Shown here: positions 16,388 to 23,993 of the stretch, one piece after another
Numbering within the stretch: the first letter of the stretch is position 1
Layout of the letters: the number at the start of each line of letters is the position of its first letter
Translations under genes and position numbers: made by a program
The notes under the pieces: generated by a model
Seen by the model: the letters and a program-made list of their open reading frames with translations, nothing else
Told to the model about the DNA's origin: nothing
Database searches by the model: none
From: JBDKJS01 sp039806065
Lineage (GTDB): Bacteria > Bacteroidota > Bacteroidia > AKYH767-A > 2013-40CM-41-45
Length of the DNA stretch: 26,068 bases
NCBI GenBank assembly: GCA_039806065.1
Contig: JBDKJS010000051.1
Location: forward strand, 1 to 26,068
Direction of reading: 5' to 3'

Positions 16388-17020
16388 ATGATAGACAATG
16401 ACGTTCAAATAGCCAAGTACTTACTTGAAATCAATGCTATAAAACTGCAGCCCACCCATCCATTTACTTGGGCTAGCGGTTGGAAATCGCCCATTTATTG
16501 CGACAATAGAATAGCGCTTAGCCATCCAACTATTAGAAATTATATAAAGCAGAAATTGTCAGAAAAAATAATTCAAGTTTACGGTACACCACAGTACATA
16601 GCCGGAGTAGCTACTGCAGCCATTGCGCAAGGAGCATTGGTGGCCGATTTAATGGGGCTGCCCTTTATCTATGTTCGCTCGGCCCCAAAAGATCATGGCA
16701 GGACTAATCTTATAGAGGGAGAAATAAAGCCTTCAAGTAGTGTTGTGGTGATTGAAGATTTGGTAAGCACAGGCATGAGTAGTTTAAAGGCCGTAGAAGC
16801 CCTTCGAAATGTAGGATGTGAGGTAAAAGGACTTATTAGCATTTTCAATTATGGCTTCGACACTGCAAAAGCCGCTTTTCAAAAGGCTGACTGCGCATTT
16901 ACTAGTCTTTGTGATTACCAAACTTTAATTAATTATGCATCGTCAGCAGGCCATATCACTGCCGATCAATTGACATTACTAACCACTTGGAGTGCAAACC
17001 CAGCAAATTGGAATAAATAA
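16388..17020 (+). CDS. pyrE: Orotate phosphoribosyltransferase
   Basis: Makes orotidine 5'-phosphate from orotate and PRPP in de novo pyrimidine synthesis. It has 210 residues from the ATG at 16388. Visible features are the N-terminal LLEINAIKLQPTHPFTWASG, the catalytic-loop region RSAPKDHGRTN, and the PRPP-binding motif VVVIEDLVSTGMSS. An ATG three codons upstream (16379) is also in frame. I prefer 16388 because the family's N-terminus aligns there and the -7 box sits so close to 16379. It leads a plus-strand operon with two small genes, 3 and 4 bases apart. Confidence 0.96.
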   Translation: MIDNDVQIAKYLLEINAIKLQPTHPFTWASGWKSPIYCDNRIALSHPTIRNYIKQKLSEKIIQVYGTPQYIAGVATAAIAQGALVADLMGLPFIYVRSAPKDHGRTNLIEGEIKPSSSVVVIEDLVSTGMSSLKAVEALRNVGCEVKGLISIFNYGFDTAKAAFQKADCAFTSLCDYQTLINYASSAGHITADQLTLLTTWSANPANWNK

Positions 17021-17023
17021 AAT

Positions 17024-17425
17024 ATGACCCGGATAGAAAGTAAAACTCAGCCATTACCCTTCGGTATTGAAAAGGTCTTTGCCTTTTTAAACGATTGCAA
17101 CAATCTACAACTACTGATGCCACCAGAAGTAAGCAATTGGCAAAGTACCGCTTCGCAATGTAGCTTTACCATAAAAGGGATGGCCACACTTGGAATGAAA
17201 ATAGCGGAAACCACTCCCCCAAGCCAAGTGAAAATATTGCGTGAAGGCAAGGGGCCTTTTGATTTTATACTATATTGTAACCTAAGTGATAGTGGAGATC
17301 AAAAAAGTGTTATACAATTAATTTTTGATGCTGATTTGAATCCAATGTTGAAAATGATGGCAGTAAAACCATTGACTAATTTTTTAAACATTCTTACTGA
17401 GAATTTGTCAAAACAAAATTTATAG
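17024..17425 (+). CDS. SRPBCC-like small protein downstream of pyrE
   Basis: Protein of 133 residues, probably of the SRPBCC (START-like, hydrophobic-ligand-binding) fold. The pattern is an early helix-strand start (LPFGIEKVFAFLNDCNNLQLLMPPEV), a run of beta strands (CSFTIKGMATLGMKIAE, VKILREGKGPFDFILYCNL), and a long C-terminal helix (FLNILTENLSKQ). A protein of this type after pyrE is common in Bacteroidota, but its role is unknown. It starts 3 bases after pyrE and so is cotranscribed. The assignment rests on secondary-structure pattern and context rather than strong motifs. Confidence 0.7.
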   Translation: MTRIESKTQPLPFGIEKVFAFLNDCNNLQLLMPPEVSNWQSTASQCSFTIKGMATLGMKIAETTPPSQVKILREGKGPFDFILYCNLSDSGDQKSVIQLIFDADLNPMLKMMAVKPLTNFLNILTENLSKQNL

Positions 17426-17429
17426 TCCT

Positions 17430-17822
17430 ATGCCATTAACCACAGCTGACCGCGAAAATATAACGGATACACTGCGCACAGCCCTGCAAAAGGTAAGTCC
17501 GCCAATGGTATTTAAGGCTACTAACAATGATAGTTTTGAATTGATTGGCAACAAAGAGGTTCCCTATGGCGCTTCAAAAAAATTGATCCCTGGTATGTAT
17601 TTTGCTTCGGTTGTGGCAAGAAAAGATATGGTAAGTTTTTACTTTTTCCCTTGTTATACCAATCCAAAGGAGTTTAATAATGTTGCTCCACAATTATTTA
17701 AAACGTTAAAGGGGAAAACCTGTTTTAATATTAAAAAACCTGAACAAGTACAAGCCACAGAACTGAATAAACTCTTGAAACTAGGTGTGGCTGAATGGAA
17801 AAAAGCTGGTTACATGAAATAA
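17430..17822 (+). CDS. DUF1801-like small protein
   Basis: Cytoplasmic protein of 130 residues, function unknown. The centre and C-terminus resemble DUF1801 proteins: ASVVARKDMVSFYFFPCY followed by LKGKTCFNIKKPEQVQ and a C-terminal helix with ELNKLLKLGVAEWKKAG. The resemblance is moderate and I could not test it. It starts 4 bases after the SRPBCC-like gene and is last in the pyrE operon. Its stop is only 11 bases from the stop of the convergent gldB. Confidence 0.65.
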   Translation: MPLTTADRENITDTLRTALQKVSPPMVFKATNNDSFELIGNKEVPYGASKKLIPGMYFASVVARKDMVSFYFFPCYTNPKEFNNVAPQLFKTLKGKTCFNIKKPEQVQATELNKLLKLGVAEWKKAGYMK

Positions 17823-17833
17823 CCAATACCTGT

Positions 17834-18823
17834 CTAGGAATTATTTGTTGGTTTGTATTTAGATTTTTGTAGAATTTGATTGGCATCATTTAAATCCATC
17901 AATACATTCAGCGGCATTTCATTTTTTTCCATAAAAGCAGCTACTATTCTATAGCCGATAAATTGAGAAATCATGCCAGGGGCTTGAGGCGGGAATCCAT
18001 TAGTGGTGGGCCCTTCATCGGTATATTTCATAAGCTGTTGCGCATCATTGGAAAAAAGTAATTTTTGTTCCAAAAAGAAAGACCAAATTTTTGCTTCATT
18101 TTCATAGCACCACTTGACCTGATCTGCGGTGTAACCTGTAATAAGTGAGTCGTGAAGATCTGGTAATATTTTTTTGAGAGCAAAGATAATTTTACCTTGT
18201 TGAATACTTTTTTCAAGGAGGTTGATTGCATCTTCAGGCTTATAAAAATCGCTTTGTAGCCATCCTTTCATTGCATCACTCACAATGTATTCTGGCCGCA
18301 TGTTTTTTCTAATATAGACTGGCAATGGTGGTTGCAGGGTGTTGTACACTTGGCTATTTTCACCCAAATACATATCTAAAGCTATGGCCAGGTGCAAACT
18401 ATCACATATAATAGGATAGCTAAACACACTCATGGTGGTCACAATCTTAGGTAAGGGCTGGCTGGGTAGGTAGTAATGGTAATAGGCAAATGCATTTTCC
18501 AATGCACTTTGGTAAGGATTAAAATCGGTGAATAAAAACTGAATAGTACTATAAACATTTCTAAAATTTGAATCATTCACCAATGCTAACATTCTTTGAG
18601 AAGCCAAGGCCGTATCGGTACTCCCTAAGCTCGTAATTCCGTACAGAAAAAGGCGGGTAAAATTTTCATCGCTAGCTACTAGGGCTGTATAATTCGGATT
18701 TTCAAATAATAAATTCTCAAACCTAAGGGTAGCTAAGCTTATAGGCTTCAAATCCTTGGGCTCCTGTGATGCCGGATTACAACTTAGCCAAGCAATGCTC
18801 AAAAATAGCAACACAAGCCTCAT
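17834..18823 (-). CDS. gldB: Gliding motility lipoprotein GldB
   Basis: Lipoprotein of 329 residues resembling GldB, which is required for gliding in Flavobacterium; its mechanism is not known. The start at 18823 gives a lipoprotein signal MRLVLLFLSIAWLSC with Cys15 as the lipidated residue. The ATG at 18850 would add nine residues before it and lies only 4 bases from a -7 box. Family-like segments are LAIALDMYLGENSQVY, LPVYIRKNMRPEYIVSDA, QQGKIIFALKKILPDL, ITGYTADQVKWCYENEAKIW and PGMISQFIGYRIVAAFME. The same family also occurs in non-gliding Bacteroidota. nadE, often linked to gldB in this phylum, is close by on the other strand. Confidence 0.85.
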   Translation of the reverse strand: MRLVLLFLSIAWLSCNPASQEPKDLKPISLATLRFENLLFENPNYTALVASDENFTRLFLYGITSLGSTDTALASQRMLALVNDSNFRNVYSTIQFLFTDFNPYQSALENAFAYYHYYLPSQPLPKIVTTMSVFSYPIICDSLHLAIALDMYLGENSQVYNTLQPPLPVYIRKNMRPEYIVSDAMKGWLQSDFYKPEDAINLLEKSIQQGKIIFALKKILPDLHDSLITGYTADQVKWCYENEAKIWSFFLEQKLLFSNDAQQLMKYTDEGPTTNGFPPQAPGMISQFIGYRIVAAFMEKNEMPLNVLMDLNDANQILQKSKYKPTNNS

Positions 18824-18854
18824 ATTACGAATAAAAATTTTATCTATCATTGCA

Positions 18855-18862
18855 CAAAATTA
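18855..18862 (-). promoter_or_regulatory. -7 box for gldB
   Basis: The minus strand reads TAATTTTG, an exact TAnnTTTG match, ending 4 bases before the ATG at 18850 and 31 before the ATG at 18823. It supports 18823 as the start. No clear -33 box. Confidence 0.45.
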
Positions 18863-18913
18863 GTTCAAAAATAAACGGATAAAAGTTTAATCGGATTTTA
18901 TAAAAAATTAATT

Positions 18914-19591
18914 ATGAAAAAATTTATTTACACCCTAGGGATGCTGTTCATAGGCTTGCAAGTATCAGCTCAAGAAGAAAGTAGTTTTAACTTTGGATTA
19001 CACATTGCACCCTCTATTAGTTGGTACAAGGCCGAAGGCGATTCGTTGAGCAACGATGGAAGTAAAATTGGGTTTACATACGGACTTATGGCCGACTATT
19101 ATTTTTCAAAAAACTATGCTCTATCAGGGGGGTTAGATGTGACCTATAGAAATGGGAAGTTAAAAGAAATTAATTCGTTAAAAAATTCCGATAGTTTAGT
19201 GTCATCCAGAATATCGAACCTTGATTGGTCATTACAATACATTGAACTCCCCGTAACAATAAAAATGCGTACCAATGAAATAGGCTATTTGAGATATTAT
19301 CTTAATTTTGGTTTAGCGCCCGGATTTAATATTAGAAAAAAGCAAGAGGCTGAAATTACTACTCAGCCCAAATCTGGGGCTACCACTACTGTTACCGGCA
19401 AGGATAGCAACAAGATAGGGTTCTTTAACTTTGCCTTGGTGGTAGGTGGTGGTATAGAATACACCATTAGTGGCAACACAAAGGGGGTAGCAGGTTTAGT
19501 ATTCAATAATGGATTTATAGATGTGGTGAGTACTGATAATAGGAAGGCCACCTCAAGCTACTTGGGATTAAATCTAGGTGTTTTCTTTTAG
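18914..19591 (+). CDS. PorT-like outer membrane beta-barrel protein
   Basis: Outer membrane protein of 225 residues. A signal peptide (MKKFIYTLGMLFIGLQVSAQ) precedes alternating beta strands typical of an 8-stranded barrel: FNFGLHIAPSISWYKAEG, GFTYGLMADYYFSKNYALSG, YIELPVTIKMRTNEIGY, YLNFGLAPGFNIRKK, and a C-terminal strand YLGLNLGVFF ending in Phe. The sequence fits the broad PorT/outer-membrane-barrel group of Bacteroidota. I cannot say it is the T9SS component PorT itself, because that group is large and varied. It diverges from gldB and is followed by a terminator. Confidence 0.8.
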   Translation: MKKFIYTLGMLFIGLQVSAQEESSFNFGLHIAPSISWYKAEGDSLSNDGSKIGFTYGLMADYYFSKNYALSGGLDVTYRNGKLKEINSLKNSDSLVSSRISNLDWSLQYIELPVTIKMRTNEIGYLRYYLNFGLAPGFNIRKKQEAEITTQPKSGATTTVTGKDSNKIGFFNFALVVGGGIEYTISGNTKGVAGLVFNNGFIDVVSTDNRKATSSYLGLNLGVFF

Positions 19592-19620
19592 GCATTACCT
19601 AATAAATATTTATAATTTTG

Positions 19621-19647
19621 TCCTGTCAATATTGGCAGGATTTTTTT
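19621..19647 (+). terminator. Intrinsic terminator after the PorT-like gene
   Basis: TCCTGTCA/TTGGCAGGA forms an 8-bp stem with one G-U pair and a 4-base loop (19621-19640), followed by seven T. It begins 30 bases past the stop at 19591 and separates the barrel gene from nadE. Confidence 0.85.
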
Positions 19648-19701
19648 ATGCTTAATAACCCAAGTGCTTAATAGTGGCTATGGGTCCAAAATAATAGTTA
19701 A

Positions 19702-21348
19702 ATGCAAATAGCGTTAGCGCAGCTCAATTATACCGTAGGAGATTTTGACGGCAATACCAACAAAATTATTGCAACAATCAATGAAGCCAAATCAGAAGGT
19801 GTGCAGTTAGTAGTATTTTCTGAACTTTGCATCTGTGGCTATCCCCCGCTCGACTTTTTAGAGTTTGAAGATTTTATAACACGCTGCGAAAAGGCAGTGC
19901 AGGCCATAGCCAATGCTTGCACCAACATTGTAGCCATAGTTGGCAGCCCTGTAAGAAATCCTGTGGTAGAAGGAAAGAATTTATACAATGCGGCATTGGT
20001 GCTTAGTGAAGGGAAAATTACTCATACATCGTACAAGGCGCTCCTTCCCACTTATGATGTTTTTGATGAGTACCGTTATTTTGAACCTGCAAAAAAGTTT
20101 GACTGTGTAAGCATACATGGTATAAAAATAGCACTTACCATATGTGAAGATTTATGGAATTTATATGATGATCCGCTGTACACTATTTACCCTATGGATG
20201 AATTAATAAAGCATCAACCTGCTTTAATGATTAACATAGCAGCATCGCCTTATGACAGGCACCATGCCCAAGAGCGCAAGCAAATATTAACCAAAAATGT
20301 AGCACGTTACCAATTGCCTCTTGTTTATGTAAATCAATGTGGGGTAAATACAGAATTAATATTTGATGGCGCATCATTGGCCTTTGACCATCTGGGCAAT
20401 GTCATAGCAGCACTTCCAAGTTTTAAAGAAAAATGCACCACCATCAAGTTTGATTCAAGTACAGGTAATATAAGTGCACATGAAGCTATAACCCCTATAA
20501 GCGAAACGGAAGAAGATATCTATCAAGCATTAATTATTGGTATTCAAGATTATTTTTATAAACAAGGATTTAAAAAAGCCATCTTGGGTCTTAGTGGTGG
20601 TATAGACTCGGCATTGGTTACCGTGCTAGCCGCTCATGCACTGGGATCTGAAAATGTGAAGGTGCTCATGATGCCATCTAGTTTTAGTAGCGAACATAGC
20701 ATTACTGATTCTGAAATCTTGGTTCAGCAACTAGGCGTTCAATCTGAGATAGTACCAATAAAAGCTATCTATGATAGTTTTCTGCACACCCTAGCACCTT
20801 CATTTCAAAATCTGCCTTTCAATGTAGCTGAGGAAAATCTTCAAGCGCGAATAAGAGGCGTGCTCTTGATGGCACAGAGTAATAAATTTGGATCCATTTT
20901 GCTGAACACTTCAAATAAAAGTGAAGCTGCTGTAGGATACGGAACCCTCTATGGAGATATGTGTGGTGGTCTAAGTGTAATTGGCGATTTATACAAAACC
21001 GAAGTTTATCAATTGTGCAATTACATCAACTTAAAATATGGATTGATTCCCAAAAACATTATTACCAAACCCCCTAGTGCTGAATTGAGACCTGGCCAAA
21101 AAGATAGCGATTCGTTACCTGACTATGCCATACTTGATCAAATACTGCGCCTGTATATAGAAGACCGTTGCAGTAGAGAAACCATTATCGAAAAAGGGTT
21201 TGAACCAACCTTAGTTCAACGTGTATTAAAATTAGTAAACAGCAATGAGTACAAACGTTACCAAACACCACCAATGTTGCGTTTGAGTAGCAAAGCTTTT
21301 GGATTGGGAAGGCGCATGCCCATAGTGGGTAAATACCTTTATCAATAA
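19702..21348 (+). CDS. nadE: Glutamine-dependent NAD+ synthetase
   Basis: Final step of NAD+ synthesis: amidates nicotinic acid adenine dinucleotide with ammonia from glutamine. It has 548 residues in two domains. The N-terminal nitrilase-like glutaminase has the catalytic triad Glu41 (FSELCICGYPP), Lys112 (SYKALLP) and Cys148 (TICEDLWN). The C-terminal synthetase has the ATP pyrophosphatase loop LSGGIDS (297-303), then NTSNKSEAAVGYGTLYGDMC and KPPSAELRPGQ. Both sites look intact, so it should use glutamine directly. It stands alone, about 110 bases after the barrel gene. No clear TAnnTTTG lies in the immediate leader. nadD, the preceding step of the pathway, is 2 kb away on the other strand. 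Confidence 0.97.
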   Translation: MQIALAQLNYTVGDFDGNTNKIIATINEAKSEGVQLVVFSELCICGYPPLDFLEFEDFITRCEKAVQAIANACTNIVAIVGSPVRNPVVEGKNLYNAALVLSEGKITHTSYKALLPTYDVFDEYRYFEPAKKFDCVSIHGIKIALTICEDLWNLYDDPLYTIYPMDELIKHQPALMINIAASPYDRHHAQERKQILTKNVARYQLPLVYVNQCGVNTELIFDGASLAFDHLGNVIAALPSFKEKCTTIKFDSSTGNISAHEAITPISETEEDIYQALIIGIQDYFYKQGFKKAILGLSGGIDSALVTVLAAHALGSENVKVLMMPSSFSSEHSITDSEILVQQLGVQSEIVPIKAIYDSFLHTLAPSFQNLPFNVAEENLQARIRGVLLMAQSNKFGSILLNTSNKSEAAVGYGTLYGDMCGGLSVIGDLYKTEVYQLCNYINLKYGLIPKNIITKPPSAELRPGQKDSDSLPDYAILDQILRLYIEDRCSRETIIEKGFEPTLVQRVLKLVNSNEYKRYQTPPMLRLSSKAFGLGRRMPIVGKYLYQ

Positions 21349-21465
21349 AGAGCTAGCCAATTGAAAGGATCTAAAATATTTGAAACAGGACCGTGGGTAT
21401 AGAGTATAATGCAAAAATTGAAAAATTTTAAACGAATATAAGAGCATCAAAAAACTAAAAATGAT

Positions 21466-22038
21466 ATGAAAAAAGTAGTATTGGTAATTATAACCTTAAT
21501 AGCTGTTCAGCAGGTAAGAGCCGGAGGAAATTTCCAAACAGGAGACAATGTGATCACGGCTGGTATAGGGGTGGGTGGTAATTATGGCGTGTATAGTAAT
21601 GCTAGTGGATCGCCTGGAATAGGATTGGCTTATGAATTAGGCTATTGGGATGTAGGGGGGCCAGGTGTAGTAAGTCTAGGAGGTTACTTAGGTTACAAAT
21701 CTTATGGGTTTGACGGCAGTTATTTTGGAAGTACTTATTCGCAAAAGTGGACATACACCGTTATTGGCTTTAGGAGTGCCTATCATTACAATGGCCTAGA
21801 CCTAGGTGAGTTTGATCCCTATGGCGGAGTTATGCTAGGATACAATGTGCTAAAATATAAATACAGCTCATCAAATGGGTTGAATGAAGTTTTTTTAAAT
21901 CAAAAGACCTATGGCAGCCGCCTTGCTTTATCAATGTATATTGGTGGGAGGTACTATTTTACGAATCAACTAGGTGTATTTGCCGAGCTAGGGTATGGAG
22001 TGAGCAACCTTACCATTGGTGGATGTTATAAATTTTAA
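21466..22038 (+). CDS. Small outer membrane beta-barrel protein
   Basis: Outer membrane protein of 190 residues. A signal peptide (MKKVVLVIITLIAVQQVRAG) is followed by a Gly/Tyr-rich mature part with alternating strands: DNVITAGIGVGGNYGVYSN, PGIGLAYELGYWDVG, SLGGYLGYKSYGF, WTYTVIGFRSAYHYNG, YGGVMLGYNVLKYKY, LALSMYIGGRYYF. The end, LGVFAELGYGVSNLTIGGCY, closes with KF, so a terminal Phe is present. Length and pattern fit an 8-stranded barrel. Function unknown; the Cys near the C-terminus is unusual for such barrels. It may be cotranscribed with nadE across a 117-base gap in which I saw no clear promoter or terminator. Confidence 0.75.
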   Translation: MKKVVLVIITLIAVQQVRAGGNFQTGDNVITAGIGVGGNYGVYSNASGSPGIGLAYELGYWDVGGPGVVSLGGYLGYKSYGFDGSYFGSTYSQKWTYTVIGFRSAYHYNGLDLGEFDPYGGVMLGYNVLKYKYSSSNGLNEVFLNQKTYGSRLALSMYIGGRYYFTNQLGVFAELGYGVSNLTIGGCYKF

Positions 22039-22048
22039 AATCCTGAAT

Positions 22049-22086
22049 AATTATCAATTCACGCTAATTGATAATTTAATATTTTT
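22049..22086 (+). terminator. Perfect 11-bp hairpin after the small barrel gene
   Basis: AATTATCAATT and AATTGATAATT (22049-22059 and 22066-22076) form a perfect stem with a 6-base loop, 10 bases past the stop, followed by TAATATTTTT. It is AT-rich and the T run is interrupted, so it is a weak terminator. It could also be an operator for the gene starting at 22112. Confidence 0.5.
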
Positions 22087-22111
22087 ACAAAATAATTTTT
22101 TTTGACTAGCA

Positions 22112-23338
22112 ATGATAGAGATGAAAGTACCCAGTCCGGGTGAAAGTATTACAGAAGTACAAATAGCCCGTTGGGTTAAAAAAGAAGGCGACTATGTAGA
22201 AAAGGACGAAGAGTTAGCAGAAATAGATAGTGACAAGGCAACACTTACTCTTAATGCAACTGCTGCGGGTGTAATAAAAATTTTAGTTGCAGAAGGCGCA
22301 ACAGTGGCAGTGGGCGCCACGGTCTGTCAAATAGATGAAACTGCTCCAAAGCCAACAGGCAGAATAGAAAAAGGCACAACAGCAGCTCCACAGCATCAGG
22401 TAGAAAAATCAGTGGTAGCAGTTGCAATGCCAGCCAAATCAAAAAATGAAGAAGTTGGAAAATCAGCAATGGCTAGTGTAGCAGCAGCCAAAATGATTCG
22501 CGAGGCAGGTATAGATAGCCAATCAATAACAGGAAACGGAAAAGGCGGAAGAATAACTAAGGCCGATGTGCTTAATTTTAACTCATTAAACGGTACTACA
22601 GCAATAAGCCGAACTGCAAAGCGTGAAAAAATGACCATGCTTCGCAAAAAAGTTTCCCAACGGCTGGTAGCAGTAAAACAAGAAACAGCCATGCTCACCA
22701 CCTTTAATGAAGTGGACATGAGCAGCATAATGAATATTAGAAAACAATATAAAGATCAATTCAAAGAGAAGCACGGAGTAGGCTTAGGCTTTATGTCATT
22801 TTTTACCAAGGCAGTTTGTGAGGCCCTGAAGCTTTACCCAGCGGTTAACGCTATGATAGACGGAGATGAGATCCAATATCACAACTATTGTGACATAGGT
22901 ATAGCCGTAAGTGCCCCAAAAGGGTTGATGGTTCCAGTGATTAGAAATGCCGAAGGACTAAGTCTAGCCGGTATAGAATCTGCAATTATAACCTTAGCTA
23001 CAAAGGCACGCGACAACAAATTGAGTGTGGAAGAAATGACGGGTGGCACATTTACCATTACCAATGGTGGCGTTTTTGGATCAATGCTAAGCACACCAAT
23101 TATAAACCCTCCTCAGAGCGCCATTTTAGGGATGCATAACATAGTAGATCGTCCGGTTGCGTTGAATGGTGAGGTGGTAATAAGGCCTATTATGTATGTG
23201 GCTCTTAGTTACGATCACAGAATAATTGATGGAAGAGAGAGTGTGGGCTTTCTTGTAAAAGTGAAACAAATGCTTGAGGATCCTGCTAAATTGCTAACGG
23301 CTGGCGAAGATTTAAATAAAAAAATATTAGGCTTGTAA
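22112..23338 (+). CDS. sucB: 2-oxoglutarate dehydrogenase E2, dihydrolipoyllysine succinyltransferase
   Basis: E2 core of the 2-oxoglutarate dehydrogenase complex in the TCA cycle; transfers succinyl from the lipoyl arm to CoA. It has 408 residues: a lipoyl domain (about 1-76, with Lys42 in EIDSDKATL as the lipoylation site), a Pro/Ala-rich linker, a peripheral-subunit-binding domain (about 120-155, with KMIREAGID and GKGGRITKADVL), and a catalytic domain. The catalytic motif is SYDHRIIDGR, with His369 and Asp373. The segment TFTITNGGVFGSMLSTPIINPPQ is typical of the succinyl rather than the acetyl enzyme. The E1 gene (sucA/odhA), often next to it, is not in the window. It ends 4 bases from the convergent nadD. 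Confidence 0.95.
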   Translation: MIEMKVPSPGESITEVQIARWVKKEGDYVEKDEELAEIDSDKATLTLNATAAGVIKILVAEGATVAVGATVCQIDETAPKPTGRIEKGTTAAPQHQVEKSVVAVAMPAKSKNEEVGKSAMASVAAAKMIREAGIDSQSITGNGKGGRITKADVLNFNSLNGTTAISRTAKREKMTMLRKKVSQRLVAVKQETAMLTTFNEVDMSSIMNIRKQYKDQFKEKHGVGLGFMSFFTKAVCEALKLYPAVNAMIDGDEIQYHNYCDIGIAVSAPKGLMVPVIRNAEGLSLAGIESAIITLATKARDNKLSVEEMTGGTFTITNGGVFGSMLSTPIINPPQSAILGMHNIVDRPVALNGEVVIRPIMYVALSYDHRIIDGRESVGFLVKVKQMLEDPAKLLTAGEDLNKKILGL

Positions 23339-23342
23339 GCAG

Positions 23343-23915
23343 CTATTTATAAAAACCCATTTCTTCAATATAATTCCACACTGATTCCGGTAGCATAAAT
23401 CTTACTTCTTTTTTCTGCTTAATGCCATCCCTTATAAAGCTACTACTGAGTTCCATTAGTGGTGCATCTATAAGGCGTACATTAGGATGTGAGTGAAAAA
23501 CTGTTTTGCTGCTTCCCGGGCGCTTATAAACATATAGTGGTGCTTGTGATAATATTTGCTCATAGTTTTTCCATTTATCGAAATTTAGCAAATTATCTTC
23601 TCCTAAAATCAATACAAAATCGTGTTGGGGAAACTGCTCTTTGATGTGGCTCAGGGTATGGATGGTAAAGCTGGGCTTTGGCAATTTAAATTCAATATCA
23701 GATGCTTTTATTTTCCTACTATCATTAATTGCCTGGCGCACCATATAAATACGATGGTGATCTTGCAATAAAGTGTGTTTAAGCTTATGGGGGTTGTGCG
23801 GAGAAACAACCATCCATACCTGGTCTAAATCAGTAAATGAAGCCATATAGGATGCAATGATCATATGCCCATTGTGTACAGGATTAAATGACCCGAAAAA
23901 CAAACCTACCTTCAT
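23343..23915 (-). CDS. nadD: Nicotinate-nucleotide adenylyltransferase
   Basis: Makes nicotinic acid adenine dinucleotide from nicotinate mononucleotide and ATP, the step before NadE. It has 190 residues. The nucleotidyltransferase motif GSFNPVHNGH (8-17, with HNGH at 14-17) and the C-terminal motif SSSFIRD (157-163), equivalent to ISSTxIR, are present. Segments VVSPHNPHK and LILGEDNLLNFDKWKN also fit the family. It lies 78 bases after rlmD on the same strand and has its own -7 box in that gap. Its stop is 4 bases from that of sucB. Confidence 0.96.
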   Translation of the reverse strand: MKVGLFFGSFNPVHNGHMIIASYMASFTDLDQVWMVVSPHNPHKLKHTLLQDHHRIYMVRQAINDSRKIKASDIEFKLPKPSFTIHTLSHIKEQFPQHDFVLILGEDNLLNFDKWKNYEQILSQAPLYVYKRPGSSKTVFHSHPNVRLIDAPLMELSSSFIRDGIKQKKEVRFMLPESVWNYIEEMGFYK

Positions 23916-23951
23916 ATACTAAATGCTAAAACATCCTATAATTAAGATAAA

Positions 23952-23959
23952 CAAATTTA
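23952..23959 (-). promoter_or_regulatory. -7 box for nadD
   Basis: The minus strand reads TAAATTTG, an exact TAnnTTTG match 36 bases before the nadD ATG, giving a leader of about 30 bases. No clear -33 box at the expected spacing. Confidence 0.5.
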
Positions 23960-23993
23960 CTATTTATTAAGAAGTGATGAAATCGTAATTGGT

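Noticed and set aside
16358..16408. TTG-initiated extension of the Nudix gene into pyrE
   Set aside because: An ATG at 16357 gives a normal N-terminus and avoids overlap with pyrE.
17821..17855. AACCAA/TTGGTT inverted repeat between the DUF1801-like gene and gldB
   Set aside because: Six-base arms with a long loop and no T run; not enough to call a terminator.
19613..19620. TAATTTTG box just before the terminator at 19621
   Set aside because: It matches the -7 pattern, but a transcript from it would start inside the terminator hairpin; likely a chance AT-rich match.
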